Assembly (NCBI RefSeq): GCF_900114095.1
Contig: NZ_FORV01000002.1
Location: forward strand, 434,001 to 498,000
Reading direction: 5' to 3'
DNA from: Sphingomonas sp. NFR04
GTDB lineage: Bacteria; Pseudomonadota; Alphaproteobacteria; Sphingomonadales; Sphingomonadaceae
DNA length: 64,000 nucleotides
The first letter of the stretch is position 1. Each line of letters begins with the position of its first letter. The notes under the pieces are model-generated. The model ran no database searches. It was not told the origin of the DNA and was given only the letters and a program-made list of their open reading frames with translations. Made by a program: the position numbers and the translations under genes. Below are positions 55,307-64,000 of the stretch, in pieces.

Positions 55307-56461
55307 ATGAACCCGATCTATTCCTCGATGGGCACCACCATCTTCGAAGCCATGTCCGCCCGCGCCCGGGCGAACGGTGCGATCAATCTCGGCCAGGGCT
55401 TTGCCGATGGGCGTGGGCCCGAAGCGGTGCTGGAGGCCGCCGCGCGGGCGGTGCTGGAGAAATCGAACCAATATCCGCCCATGGCGGGGCTTCCCGAATT
55501 GCGCCAGGCGGTGGCGGATCATTATGCCCGCCATCAGGCGCTCAACCTGGCGGCGGAGGAAGTGATCGTCACCTCGGGCGCGACCGAAGCGCTGGCCGCC
55601 GCCCTCTTTGCGCTGATCGAGCCGGGCGACGAGGTGCTCTGCTTCCAGCCGCTCTACGACGCCTATGTGCCGCTGATCCGCCGCGCGGGCGGCGTGCCAC
55701 GCTTCGTCCGCCTCAGCCCGCCCGAATGGCGGATCGAGCGCGCCGCACTCGAAGCAGCGGTGACCGCCAAGACCCGGCTGATCCTGCTCAATAATCCCCT
55801 CAACCCGGCCGCGACGATGACCAGCGCCGAGGATCTGGCGATGCTTGCAGATTTCTGCGTCGCGCATAATCTCACGGCGATCTGCGACGAGGTGTGGGAG
55901 CATGTCACCTTCGACGGCGCGCGCCATCTGCCGCTGATCGGCTTTCCCGGCATGCGCGAGCGGACCGTGAAGATCGGCAGCGCGGGCAAGATCTTCGCGT
56001 TGACCGGCTTCAAGGTCGGCTGGATGTGCGCCGCCCCGCCCCTTGCCCGCGTGCTGGCCAAGGCGCACCAGTTCCTCACCTTCACCACCCCGCCCAACCT
56101 GCAATGGGCGGTGGCCGAGGGGCTGGCGACGCAGGACGGCTGGGTGCAGGACGCCCGTCATCGCTTCCAGGCCGGGCGCGACCGGCTCGCGGCGGGCCTG
56201 CGCGACGCCGGCTTCGCAGTGCTGCCGAGTGCTGCGACCTACTTTCTCTCCGTCGATCTCGCCGCCTCGGGTCTGGCGATGGACGACGTGACCTTCAGCG
56301 AGCGTCTGGTCGATGACGCCAAGGTCGCGACGATTCCGGTCTCCGCCTTCTATGCCGAGGATCCGGTGACCAACGTCGTTCGCTTCTGCTTCGTCAAGGA
56401 AGACGCGGTACTCGACGAAGCGCTCACGCGGGTGAAGGCGTGGCGCACGGCGCTGGGCTGA
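55307..56461 (+). CDS. PLP-dependent aminotransferase, probably for methionine salvage
   Basis: A class I/II aminotransferase of 384 residues. INLGQGFADGRGPEAVLEAA, NQYPPMAGLPELRQAVADHY and the PLP-lysine segment IGSAGKIFALTGFKVGWM are like those of the methionine aminotransferase/KAT III group (YbdL-like). It converges on the mtn operon, whose product 2-keto-4-methylthiobutyrate needs a final transamination to methionine, so it may be the MtnE-type enzyme of this pathway. The specificity is inferred from context. Confidence 0.87.
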   Translation: MNPIYSSMGTTIFEAMSARARANGAINLGQGFADGRGPEAVLEAAARAVLEKSNQYPPMAGLPELRQAVADHYARHQALNLAAEEVIVTSGATEALAAALFALIEPGDEVLCFQPLYDAYVPLIRRAGGVPRFVRLSPPEWRIERAALEAAVTAKTRLILLNNPLNPAATMTSAEDLAMLADFCVAHNLTAICDEVWEHVTFDGARHLPLIGFPGMRERTVKIGSAGKIFALTGFKVGWMCAAPPLARVLAKAHQFLTFTTPPNLQWAVAEGLATQDGWVQDARHRFQAGRDRLAAGLRDAGFAVLPSAATYFLSVDLAASGLAMDDVTFSERLVDDAKVATIPVSAFYAEDPVTNVVRFCFVKEDAVLDEALTRVKAWRTALG

Positions 56462-56465
56462 AGCC

Positions 56466-57512
56466 TCAGATGCGGTCGAGCACCCCGCGCTCGGTGATAT
56501 AGCCGGTCACCAGCCGCGCCGGCGTCACGTCGAAGGCGGGGTTGAGCGCAGGCGAGTCCGTAACCCGGATCGTCGCGATCTCGCCGCGTTCGTCCGGCCC
56601 GGCCAGCCGGGTGATTTCCTCGGCCGAGCGCGCCTCGATCGGGATGTCGGCACCGCTTGCGGTCGCCGGATCGAAGGTCGTGTAGGGCAACGCGACATAG
56701 AAGGGCACACCATTGTCGTGCGCCGCGAGCGCCTTCAGATAGGTGCCGATCTTGTTGCAGACATCGCCATTCGCCGTCACCCGATCGGTGCCGACGATCA
56801 CCGCGTCGACCTGCCCCTGCATCATCAGCAGGCCGCCGGCATTGTCGGCGATCACCGTGTGCGGCACGCCGTGGTTGCGCAGCTCGAAGGCAGTCAGCAG
56901 CGCGCCCTGGTTGCGCGGGCGGGTCTCGTCGACCCAGACATGCACCGGAATGCCGGTATCGTGCGCGAGATAGATCGGCGCCGTCGCGGTGCCATAGTCC
57001 ACCGTCGCCAGCCAGCCGGCATTGCAATGGGTGAGGATGTTGAGCGGCCGGTCCGGGTTCTTCGCGTGGAGGTCGCGGAGCAGCGCCAGCCCATGCTCGC
57101 CGATCGACCGGCAGAGCTGGGCATCCTCGTCGCAGATCGCGTCGGCACGCGCATAAGCAGCAGCCGCGCGCTCCGTTTCGGGTAGCCCCTGCACCGCCGC
57201 GCGGACCTGGTCGAGCGCCCAGCGCAGGTTGATCGCGGTGGGCCGCGTCTCGACCAGCGCCGCATAGGCGGCATCGAGCCCAGCATTGCTGGAATCCACC
57301 GCCAGCGCCATGGCGAGACCATAGGCCGCGGTGGCCCCGATCATCGGCGCCCCGCGCGTCCACATCTCGCGGATCGCCACGGCGGCGGCGTCGAGGTCGC
57401 GCAGTTCGACCCAGCGGATCTCCCAGGGGAGCTGGCGCTGGTCGAGAATGCGTATGCCCTTCCCATCGGCGGTGCGCGCGATCGAGCGGGTGTGCGTGCC
57501 TTCCAGGATCAC
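56466..57512 (-). CDS. mtnA: Methylthioribose-1-phosphate isomerase
   Basis: Converts 5-methylthioribose-1-phosphate to methylthioribulose-1-phosphate, methionine salvage. It has 348 residues of the eIF2B-like fold. Catalytic Cys and Asp are in [19 protein letters not shown] and [36 protein letters not shown] is also conserved. It is the last gene of mtnB-mtnD-mtnC-mtnA and overlaps mtnC by 4 bases. MTA phosphorylase, which makes its substrate, is not in the window. Confidence 0.96.
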   Translation of the reverse strand: MILEGTHTRSIARTADGKGIRILDQRQLPWEIRWVELRDLDAAAVAIREMWTRGAPMIGATAAYGLAMALAVDSSNAGLDAAYAALVETRPTAINLRWALDQVRAAVQGLPETERAAAAYARADAICDEDAQLCRSIGEHGLALLRDLHAKNPDRPLNILTHCNAGWLATVDYGTATAPIYLAHDTGIPVHVWVDETRPRNQGALLTAFELRNHGVPHTVIADNAGGLLMMQGQVDAVIVGTDRVTANGDVCNKIGTYLKALAAHDNGVPFYVALPYTTFDPATASGADIPIEARSAEEITRLAGPDERGEIATIRVTDSPALNPAFDVTPARLVTGYITERGVLDRI

Positions 57513-58141
57513 AGGCGAATCTCCGCGAGCGAGTGAATGTCGGCCGGCCCGCCGGCGCGATCGATCAGCAGCGCGCCGAGCCCCGCCGCGCGCGCCGCCT
57601 CGACCTCCGGCTGCATGTCCGACACGAACAGGATTTCCCTTGCTTCAAAGCCAGTTGCGGCCGCAATCCTGGTATAGCTCTCAGCTTCGCGCTTCGGCCC
57701 GGTCGTGGTGTCGAAATAGCCGGCGAGCATGGGCGTCAGGTCACCGGCGATCGAGTGGCCGAAGATCAGCTTCTGCGCCGCGATCGAGCCGGACGAGTAG
57801 ATGTAGATCGCCACCCCGGCGGTGTACCAGCGATGCAGCGCCTCGGGCGTGTCGGGATAAACATGCCCCTGCAGCGTGCCGTCGGCATAGCCCTGTGCCC
57901 AGATCAGACCCTGCAGCGTCTTGAGCGGCGTCGCCTTGCGATCCTCGGCGATCCATTCGAGCAGGGTAGCCACCTTGTCCTCGCCCGGCACCTCGGCGAG
58001 GATCGACGCAACCTCTTCAGAATGCGCCGCTACATAGCTTGGCAAATGCCTGGCAGCATGGGGAAAAAGCACCTCCGCCACGAAGGCGATGCTGCTCGTG
58101 GTCCCCTCGATGTCGAGCAGGACGGCCTTGGTGTGGGTCAT
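57509..58141 (-). CDS. mtnC: Acireductone synthase (enolase-phosphatase)
   Basis: A HAD-type bifunctional enzyme that enolises and dephosphorylates the diketone intermediate. It has 210 residues. The HAD nucleophile motif is [14 protein letters not shown], with [17 protein letters not shown] as motif II and [17 protein letters not shown] as the acidic motif. It lies third in the operon and overlaps mtnA by 4 bases. Confidence 0.95.
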   Translation of the reverse strand: MTHTKAVLLDIEGTTSSIAFVAEVLFPHAARHLPSYVAAHSEEVASILAEVPGEDKVATLLEWIAEDRKATPLKTLQGLIWAQGYADGTLQGHVYPDTPEALHRWYTAGVAIYIYSSGSIAAQKLIFGHSIAGDLTPMLAGYFDTTTGPKREAESYTRIAAATGFEAREILFVSDMQPEVEAARAAGLGALLIDRAGGPADIHSLAEIRL

Positions 58142-58164
58142 GGAGATACTCGCTGCGCCGCGCG

Positions 58165-58713
58165 TCAGGCGGCGATGGGCGCGTGACGCGGAAAACGATC
58201 GGCGATCGCATCGCCGGTGAACTGCGCGATCCAGCCATCGGGGTTGGTGAACAGCCGGATCGCGGTGAAGCGTGGGCTCGGCCCCATGTCGAACCAGTGC
58301 GGCGTGCCTGCCGGCACCGAGATCAGATCACCCTCCGTGCAAAGAACCGCATAGACCCGATCGTTCAGATGCAGTGTGAAGAGCCCCTCGCCTTCGACGA
58401 AGAAGCGCACCTCGTCCTCGGCATGGCGATGTTCGGACAGAAACTTGGCGCGGAGGGCTTCCCTTTCAGGATGATCCGGCACCATCCGGATCACGTCGAC
58501 CGAGCGATAGCCATGCTCACCCTTCAGCCGCTCGACCTCGGGGGCGAAGGCGGCGAGCACCGCATCCTGGTCCGCATCGGGGGCGATCGCGCGTGAAGGC
58601 CAGCGCTCGAACCGCACGCCGCGGATCGCCAGTTCCTCGGCGATCGTCACCGGGTCCTGGGTGTCGAGCAGCGGCGCCGCATCGGTTTCCGCGAAGATAC
58701 GAAGTCGGCTCAT
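58165..58713 (-). CDS. mtnD: Acireductone dioxygenase
   Basis: A metal-dependent cupin enzyme that turns acireductone into 2-keto-4-methylthiobutyrate and formate when Fe is bound. It has 182 residues. The metal ligands are H95, H97 and E101 ([15 protein letters not shown]) and H139 (GTPHWFDMG). The start at 58713 gives MSRLRIF and a 4-base overlap with mtnB; the frame runs further upstream without similarity. With Ni bound the same enzyme forms CO instead. Confidence 0.95.
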   Translation of the reverse strand: MSRLRIFAETDAAPLLDTQDPVTIAEELAIRGVRFERWPSRAIAPDADQDAVLAAFAPEVERLKGEHGYRSVDVIRMVPDHPEREALRAKFLSEHRHAEDEVRFFVEGEGLFTLHLNDRVYAVLCTEGDLISVPAGTPHWFDMGPSPRFTAIRLFTNPDGWIAQFTGDAIADRFPRHAPIAA

Positions 58714-59336
58714 CGTGCCCATGCCCGTCTGAAGCTGGCCTCGGCGAGCTCGGCGGCGATCATCCATTCGGTCGCCTCCAGCACGCGTTCGGCCTCGTCC
58801 ACGTCCTTGCCCCAGGCATAGAGCCCGTGGCTGCGAATGAGATACGCCGGAATGGCCCTGGGCGCCAGCAGCGCCGGGCGGATCGCCGCCTCGATCACCG
58901 CCATGTCCTGGCTGTTGTCGACGATCGGCAGCCGCACCTCGGCCTCGTGCGTCGTGTGGCCCGGATAGGCCTTGAGCATTTCGTGGCCCACTAGCGTGAT
59001 GCCGTCGCTCTCGGTCGCCCGGCTCAGCCCCACCGCCTGCGGAGAATGGCCGTGCAGCACTGCGCCGGCCTCCGGAAACAGGCGATAGATCGCCAGATGC
59101 AGGTCGGTCTCGGCGGAGGGTTTGCCGGGAGTGAGCGGCTGGCCGTCCAAGTCCACGCGCATGACCCCATCGCTGTTCAGCCGGCCCTTGTGGCGGCCGG
59201 AAACGGTCAGCGCGATGCTGCCGTCGTCGAGCCGGGCCGAGTAATTGCCCGAGGTCGCCGGTGCCCAGCCGCGCGCATCGAGCCGCTTGCCGGCCTCGAT
59301 CAGCGCTGCGACGGCCTGTTCAAAGGACATGGTCAT
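58710..59336 (-). CDS. mtnB: Methylthioribulose-1-phosphate dehydratase
   Basis: A class II aldolase-fold dehydratase, 208 residues. Zinc-binding histidines are in VLHGHSPQAVG and LIRSHGLYAWGKD. ATSGNYSARLDDGSIALTVS is the family start region. It is the first gene of the leftward mtn operon. Its promoter must lie in the 262-base gap shared with the rightward transpeptidase-like gene. Confidence 0.95.
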   Translation of the reverse strand: MTMSFEQAVAALIEAGKRLDARGWAPATSGNYSARLDDGSIALTVSGRHKGRLNSDGVMRVDLDGQPLTPGKPSAETDLHLAIYRLFPEAGAVLHGHSPQAVGLSRATESDGITLVGHEMLKAYPGHTTHEAEVRLPIVDNSQDMAVIEAAIRPALLAPRAIPAYLIRSHGLYAWGKDVDEAERVLEATEWMIAAELAEASFRRAWAR

Positions 59337-59527
59337 GCCGCGCCTCTAGCGCTTCGCACGCGCGGCGCGACACAGAATTTTTCGTTTGGGGAACAGATCA
59401 ACGATGCCAACGCGATGCGGCGCGATTCGACCAATCGTGAACAGCCGCCGTCCCGAAACGGCATGACGGCTCGGTGAACCGGGCAGCGGGCGCGCCGAAA
59501 CGCACCATTGAGGGGCGATAGCTGGAC

Positions 59528-59541
59528 CATCGTTAACGATG
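59528..59541. promoter_or_regulatory. 14-bp perfect palindrome in the mtnB/transpeptidase gap
   Basis: CATCGTTAACGATG is an exact palindrome centred on GTTAAC. It lies about 190 bases before mtnB and 58 bases before the rightward start. It might be an operator. The rest of the gap shows no gene; TGCTATACG at 59546-59554 is a possible extended -10 for the rightward gene. Confidence 0.3.
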
Positions 59542-59598
59542 CTTCTGCTATACGGTTGCCGGGGCATGACAGAAATTTGCGGGCGCAGAACAAAGATC

Positions 59599-60318
59599 AT
59601 GGATTCGAACACTTCGATACAAACGCGTCGGGCTTTGCTCAAATCGGCGCTGGTAATGGCGAGCGGCGCGGCAGTTTCGGCCTGCGCCTCGCGCACCATC
59701 GGCACGACGATGGCGGCCGCGGCGCCAGCGCCGCGGATACAGCCGGCGCCGGTCGCCTCGCTGAACCCGGCACCCAAGGTCGCTGCCCAGGCGCGGATCG
59801 TGCCTGCCGGCATCCGGCCCGACCTGTTCAAGCGCGCGACCGCCGCGCTCGACCGGCACTCGATGCATGTCGACACGCATGACCGGATCGCGATCGCCGA
59901 CTTCTCGCTGCCCTCGTCGCAGCCGCGCTTCTTCCTGGTCAACATGGGCACCGGCGAGGTCGAGCCGCTGCTGGTGGCGCATGGCATCGGTTCCGATCCC
60001 GGCCATACCGGCGTGCTCCAGCGCTTCTCCAACCAGATCAATTCCGAGGCGACCTGCGAGGGCGCGTTCCTCACCGCCGATTATTATGTCGGCAAGCATG
60101 GGGACTCACAGCGGCTGATCGGGCTGGACCCGACCAACAACAACGCGCTGGCGCGTGCGATCGTCGTCCATTCGGCCTGGTATGCGAACCCGGACATGGT
60201 CTCGAAGCACGGCAAGCTCGGCCGCAGCCAGGGCTGCTTCGCGGTGGGCGAGCGGCAGCTGGCCAAGGTGTTCGACCGCCTCGGGCCGGGCCGCATGATC
60301 TACGCGACCAAGGCGTAA
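59599..60318 (+). CDS. YkuD_2-type murein L,D-transpeptidase-like protein
   Basis: An exported protein of about 239 residues. The N-terminus has a twin-arginine-like signal (TRRALLKSALVMASGAAVSA) leading into a possible lipobox (SACA). The catalytic domain carries VAHGIGSDPGHTGVLQRFSN and, near the end, IVVHSAWYANPDMV and LGRSQGCFAVGE, in which the cysteine is the expected nucleophile. Members are assumed to act on peptidoglycan cross-links. The start at 59599 suits the signal; an ATG at 59566 is also in frame. A repeat element follows the stop after 8 bases. Confidence 0.85.
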   Translation: MDSNTSIQTRRALLKSALVMASGAAVSACASRTIGTTMAAAAPAPRIQPAPVASLNPAPKVAAQARIVPAGIRPDLFKRATAALDRHSMHVDTHDRIAIADFSLPSSQPRFFLVNMGTGEVEPLLVAHGIGSDPGHTGVLQRFSNQINSEATCEGAFLTADYYVGKHGDSQRLIGLDPTNNNALARAIVVHSAWYANPDMVSKHGKLGRSQGCFAVGERQLAKVFDRLGPGRMIYATKA

Positions 60319-60326
60319 CGTTTCTA

Positions 60327-60434
60327 AGCCCCTCCTCCTGGGAGGAGGGGTTGGGGGTGGAGGGATTCCAGAACCTAGGTTGGTCTCGGTGAGACACGGC
60401 CCCACCCCAACCCCTCCCCTGAAGGGGAGGAGCT
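60327..60434 (+). repeat. ~107-bp palindromic element, copy 2
   Basis: Nearly identical to the element at 14363-14469, including the centre GGATTCCAGAACCT and GTTGGTCTCGGTGAGACAC. Differences are a few bases in the outer arms and centre. It starts 8 bases after the transpeptidase-like gene. Confidence 0.85.
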
Positions 60435-60509
60435 TATATCCCCCTCCCCCGGATACATCCCGCGCCCGCGGGGTTGGCAGGCCATGGTCCCCCGGCATAG
60501 GACACACGC

Positions 60510-62561
60510 ATGGCCGATCCGCATCCGTTCTTCGCGCTCCACCGCCACGGCATGATCCGCGCGGGCGTCTGTACGCCCGTCGGCACCGTCGCCGATCCCG
60601 CCGCCAATGCACGCGCGACCATCGCGCTGGCGCAGCAGGGCGACGCGGCAGGGGCGGACATCCTCGTCTTCCCCGAACTCAACGTCACCAGCTATGCGAT
60701 CGACGACCTGCACCTGCAGGACACGATCCTCGCCTCCACCCAAGCCGGCGTTGCCGCGATCGTCGAGGCGAGCCGTGATCTGAAGCCGGTGCTGCTGGTC
60801 GGCGCCGCATTGGCGCGCAACGGGCGGCTCTACAACTGCGCCGTCGCCATTGCACGGGGCCGCATCCTCGGCGTGGTGCCCAAGACCTATCTGCCCAACT
60901 ATCGCGAATATTACGAGAAGCGCTGGTTCGCCTCGGGCTCGGGGCTCCGCGACCTCGACATCACCGTTGCCGGCCAGACGGTGCCGTTCGGCCCCGACCT
61001 GCTGTTTGCCGCCGAAGACCTGGCCGACTTCGTCTTCCATATCGAGATCTGCGAGGATTATTGGGCGCCCCAGCCGCCCTCCACCGAGGGGGCGATGGCC
61101 GGCGCGCTGGTGCTGTGCAATCTCTCCGCCTCGAACATCGTGATCGGCAAGGGCCGCGAGCGCGAGCTGCTCTGTGCCTCGCAAAGCTCGCGGACGATCT
61201 CAGCCTATCTCTATTCGGCCTCGGGCCCCGGCGAGAGCACCACCGATCTTGCCTGGGACGGCCAGGGGCTGATCTACGAATTCGGCGAGAAGCTGGCGGC
61301 GTCGAAGCGGTTCGAGCTCAGCGACGGGATCACCTATGCCGATCTCGACCTCGAGCGGCTGCGGCTCGAGCGCATGCGCGACGGCACGTTCAACGACAAT
61401 GCCCGCAACGCCGGCATGCCGGAGACCCGCTTCCGCCGGATCGGCTTCGCGCACCAGCCCGACTTCGCCGATCGCGGGCTGCTCCGCCCGACCCGCCGCT
61501 TCCCCTTCGTGCCCAACACGCCGGCGGCGCTGGAGGAGGATTGCTACGAGGCATTCAACATCCAGGTGGAAGGCCTGCGCCAGCGCCTCGCCTCGACCAA
61601 GAGCAAGGCGCTGATCATCGGCATTTCGGGCGGGCTCGACTCGACCCATGCGCTGATCGTCGCCGCCAAGGCGATGGACCGGCTCGGTCGCCCGCGTACC
61701 GACATTCTCGGCTACACCATGCCCGGCTTCGCGACGAGCGAAGGCACCAAGTCCAACGCCTGGGCGCTGATGCGCGCGATCGGCATCACCGCTGCCGAGA
61801 TCGATATCCGCCCCACCGCGCGGCAGATGCTCGCCGATCTCGGCCATCCCTTTGCCAGCGGCGAGCCGGTGTACGACATCACCTTCGAGAACGTCCAGGC
61901 GGGGCTGCGCACCGACTATCTGTTCCGCCTCGCCAACCGCAACGGCGGCTTCGTGCTGGGCACCGGCGACCTGTCCGAGCTGGCGCTGGGCTGGTCGACC
62001 TATGGCGTCGGCGACCAGATGAGCCATTACGGCGTCAATGCAGGCGTGCCCAAGACGCTGATCCAGTATCTGATCCGCTGGAGCGTCGAGAGCGGCCAGT
62101 TCGACGGCGAGGCAGCCACGGTGCTGCTCTCCATCCTCGATACCGAGATTTCGCCCGAGCTGGTGCCAGCGGATGCCGACGGCAAGATGCAGAGCACGCA
62201 GGACCGGATCGGCCCGTACGAGTTGCACGATTTCTTCCTCCACCATATCGCGCGCTTCGGGCTCAAGCCGTCCAAGGTCGCGTTCCTCGCCTGGCACGCC
62301 TGGAAGGATGCCGAGGCGGGCCTGTGGCCGATCGGATTTCCGGCGGAAGGGCGCAACAGCTATGACCTGGCGACCATCGCCAAATGGCTGGAAACCTTCC
62401 TCTTCCGCTTCTTCCAGATCAGCCAGTTCAAGCGTTCGGCGCTGCCCAACGGGCCCAAGGTCTCGGGTGCCGCCGCACTCAGCCCGCGCGGCGACTGGCG
62501 CGCGCCGTCGGACAGCGTCGCGACCGCGTGGATCGAGGAACTGCGCGCCGCCCTGCCCTGA
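60510..62561 (+). CDS. nadE: Glutamine-dependent NAD+ synthase
   Basis: Last step of NAD synthesis: amidation of deamido-NAD with glutamine. At 683 residues it is the long, two-domain form. The N-terminal nitrilase-like glutaminase has the triad E56 (FPELNVTSY), K125 (VPKTYLPN) and C181 (IEICEDYW). The C-terminal synthetase has the ATP loop [19 protein letters not shown] and [20 protein letters not shown]. It is monocistronic; the convergent kinase ends 7 bases away. Confidence 0.96.
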   Translation: MADPHPFFALHRHGMIRAGVCTPVGTVADPAANARATIALAQQGDAAGADILVFPELNVTSYAIDDLHLQDTILASTQAGVAAIVEASRDLKPVLLVGAALARNGRLYNCAVAIARGRILGVVPKTYLPNYREYYEKRWFASGSGLRDLDITVAGQTVPFGPDLLFAAEDLADFVFHIEICEDYWAPQPPSTEGAMAGALVLCNLSASNIVIGKGRERELLCASQSSRTISAYLYSASGPGESTTDLAWDGQGLIYEFGEKLAASKRFELSDGITYADLDLERLRLERMRDGTFNDNARNAGMPETRFRRIGFAHQPDFADRGLLRPTRRFPFVPNTPAALEEDCYEAFNIQVEGLRQRLASTKSKALIIGISGGLDSTHALIVAAKAMDRLGRPRTDILGYTMPGFATSEGTKSNAWALMRAIGITAAEIDIRPTARQMLADLGHPFASGEPVYDITFENVQAGLRTDYLFRLANRNGGFVLGTGDLSELALGWSTYGVGDQMSHYGVNAGVPKTLIQYLIRWSVESGQFDGEAATVLLSILDTEISPELVPADADGKMQSTQDRIGPYELHDFFLHHIARFGLKPSKVAFLAWHAWKDAEAGLWPIGFPAEGRNSYDLATIAKWLETFLFRFFQISQFKRSALPNGPKVSGAAALSPRGDWRAPSDSVATAWIEELRAALP

Positions 62562-62567
62562 GCGGCC

Positions 62568-64000
62568 TCAGCCGCGGGCGACCGCGCGAATCTTGCGCAG
62601 CAGCTCGTGCGATTCGAAGGGCTTGCGCAGGATGGTGACGTTGGGCGCAGCGATCGCGTCGAGCTTGTTGGAATCCGCGAAGCCGGTGATCAGAATCACC
62701 GGCAGCTGCGGATCGGTAGTCGCGACCTGGGTGGCGACTTCGCTGCCGCTCAGCTCGGGCATGGCGAAGTCGACCACCAGCGCGCCGAAGCGTCGGCCCT
62801 GCACCAAGGCCACCCCGGCAGCGCCATCGGCCGCTTCCTCGACCACGGCCCCCGCCGAGCGCAGCATCTCGGCGAGCGACGCCCGGACATGTGCGTCGTC
62901 GTCAACCAGCGCGATCGTCAGACCCGCCAGGCTGATCCGCTCGTCGCGGGCGGAATCGTCCTGCACATCGCGGCGTGGCTCTACCGTCGCGAGCGGCAGC
63001 AGCAAGGTGACGGTGGTGCCCTGCCCGAGCTCGCTGTCGATCAGCAGCGTGCCGCCCGACTGGCGCAGCACCCCGAACGCCATCGACAGGCCCATGCCGG
63101 TGCCCTTGCCGACGCCCTTGGTGGAAAAGAACGGCTCCACGGCACGCGCGACCACCTCGGGCGGCATGCCCATGCCGGTATCGGCGATGCGCAGCGCGAC
63201 ATAGTCACCGGCCGGCAGGTCGGGCGCCACCTTGCCGCTGCGCAGCTCGGCCGAGATCGTCAGCACGCCGCCTTCGGGCATCGCATCGCGTGCGTTGAAG
63301 GCGAGGTTGAGCACCGCGAGTTCGAGCTGCAGCGCATCGGTCTGCACGTTCCACACGGGATCGATCCGCTCGATCCGTACGCGCCCGAGCGGCGCCACCG
63401 CGCGCTCGACGAGCCCGGCCATGCCGCCGACCAGCTCGGCCAGTCGCACCGACTTCACGTCGAGCCGCTGCTTGCTGGAGAAAGCGAGCAATTGCCCGGT
63501 CAGCTGGCGCCCCCGCTCCACCGCATCGAGCGCGCTCGAGGTCCAGCGGATCACGCGATCGGCATCGTCGGGCTTGCGCGAGATCAGCTCGAGATTGCCG
63601 GCGATCGCCTGCAGCAGGTTATTGAAATCATGCGCGATCCCGCCGGTCAGCTGGCCCACCGCCTCCAGCTTCTGCGCCTGGAGCAATGCCGCCTCGACAT
63701 TCTCGCGCTGGGCGACTTCGCTCTTCAGCTCGGCGAGCGCGGCATCGCGCTGTTCCACCATCGCGGCGAGCTGGGCGTTGGCCTCCTTCAGCTTTTCCGA
63801 CGACGGCAGCCTAGTCAGCGAGAGCAGGAGCGGCCAGAGCAGGATCGCGGTGGTCACCGATGCCGCTGCCGTCACCAGCTTGATCAGCGCCTCCAGCCCG
63901 TAGAGCGGGCTGAACAGCGTCACCACGCCCATCACATGCGTCATGCCGCAGGCGAGGATGAACAGCGCGAAGCACCAGAAGACCCAGCCGAACGCCAGAT
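62568..64000 (-). CDS. Hybrid sensor histidine kinase with ethylene-receptor-like membrane domain (cut by window edge)
   Basis: The frame is open through the right edge, so the N-terminus is missing. Visible upstream of the ATG at 63944 is FGWVFWCFALFILACGMTHV, and then TM helices with LYGLEALIKLVTAAASVTTA. The Cys-x3-His spacing (CGMTH) and the surrounding helices match the ethylene-binding domain of plant ETR1 and cyanobacterial receptors. A coiled coil, HisKA (IAHDFNNLLQAIAGNLELIS), HATPase (ADTGMGMPPEVV) and a C-terminal receiver domain with VVDFAMPELSG follow. An atypical kinase of the HWE/DFNN type. Whether it binds copper or ethylene is not known. Confidence 0.9.
   Translation of the reverse strand, partial: LAFGWVFWCFALFILACGMTHVMGVVTLFSPLYGLEALIKLVTAAASVTTAILLWPLLLSLTRLPSSEKLKEANAQLAAMVEQRDAALAELKSEVAQRENVEAALLQAQKLEAVGQLTGGIAHDFNNLLQAIAGNLELISRKPDDADRVIRWTSSALDAVERGRQLTGQLLAFSSKQRLDVKSVRLAELVGGMAGLVERAVAPLGRVRIERIDPVWNVQTDALQLELAVLNLAFNARDAMPEGGVLTISAELRSGKVAPDLPAGDYVALRIADTGMGMPPEVVARAVEPFFSTKGVGKGTGMGLSMAFGVLRQSGGTLLIDSELGQGTTVTLLLPLATVEPRRDVQDDSARDERISLAGLTIALVDDDAHVRASLAEMLRSAGAVVEEAADGAAGVALVQGRRFGALVVDFAMPELSGSEVATQVATTDPQLPVILITGFADSNKLDAIAAPNVTILRKPFESHELLRKIRAVARG

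Overview
The window looks like a chromosomal segment of a sphingomonad (Alphaproteobacteria, Sphingomonadales). The support is a high GC content, a complete Entner-Doudoroff cluster (zwf-pgl-edd-glk-eda), two secreted proteins with PEPxxWA-type C-terminal sorting tails, a TonB-dependent receptor, a NodT-type outer-membrane efflux protein, and GC-rich palindromic intergenic repeats. No tRNA, rRNA, CRISPR array, integrase or transposase gene was seen. Most of the window is core metabolism; accessory traits sit in small gaps between operons.

Layout, left to right. 1-8.2 kb: a cut-off TonB receptor, a small heat-shock protein behind a candidate ROSE RNA thermometer, a divergent regulator/SDR pair, the leftward secG-pyrG-peptidylprolyl isomerase operon, then a MarR regulator, an SH3 protein and argC. 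8.4-14.5 kb: the Entner-Doudoroff genes interspersed with palindromic repeats. 14.5-18 kb: a ParD-like gene coupled to map, several very small genes, a PEP-CTERM protein and a YaiI-family protein. 18-24.6 kb: an alginate-export-like porin, a chemoreceptor, an S10 peptidase and mltG. 24.6-29.1 kb: the leftward fatty-acid operon fabD-fabG-acpP-fabF, interrupted by a GxxExxY gene whose ends carry a perfect 27-bp inverted repeat. 29.3-31.4 kb: a second PEP-CTERM protein and rpsF-rpsR-rplI. 31.5-37.8 kb: kup, a SulP transporter with a carbonic anhydrase, and a two-component system.

38.4-45 kb: a cobalamin riboswitch followed by seven overlapping late cobalamin genes (cobT-cobC-cobS-cobD-cbiB-cobQ-cobU). 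45.1-50.1 kb: an aromatic-acid-type efflux cassette (MarR, FUSC, DUF1656, HlyD, NodT) with a perfect palindromic operator at its front. 50.2-54.5 kb: pncB, a DUF2332 protein and a second chemoreceptor. 55-59.3 kb: the methionine salvage operon mtnB-mtnD-mtnC-mtnA with a convergent aminotransferase. 59.5-64 kb: a YkuD_2-type transpeptidase-like protein, nadE, and a hybrid histidine kinase that runs off the right edge and carries a Cys-x3-His membrane helix like that of ethylene receptors.

The strongest leads are the inverted-repeat GxxExxY cassette inside the fab operon, the ethylene-receptor-like kinase, the ROSE thermometer, and a ~107-bp element present in two near-identical copies 46 kb apart (14363 and 60327).
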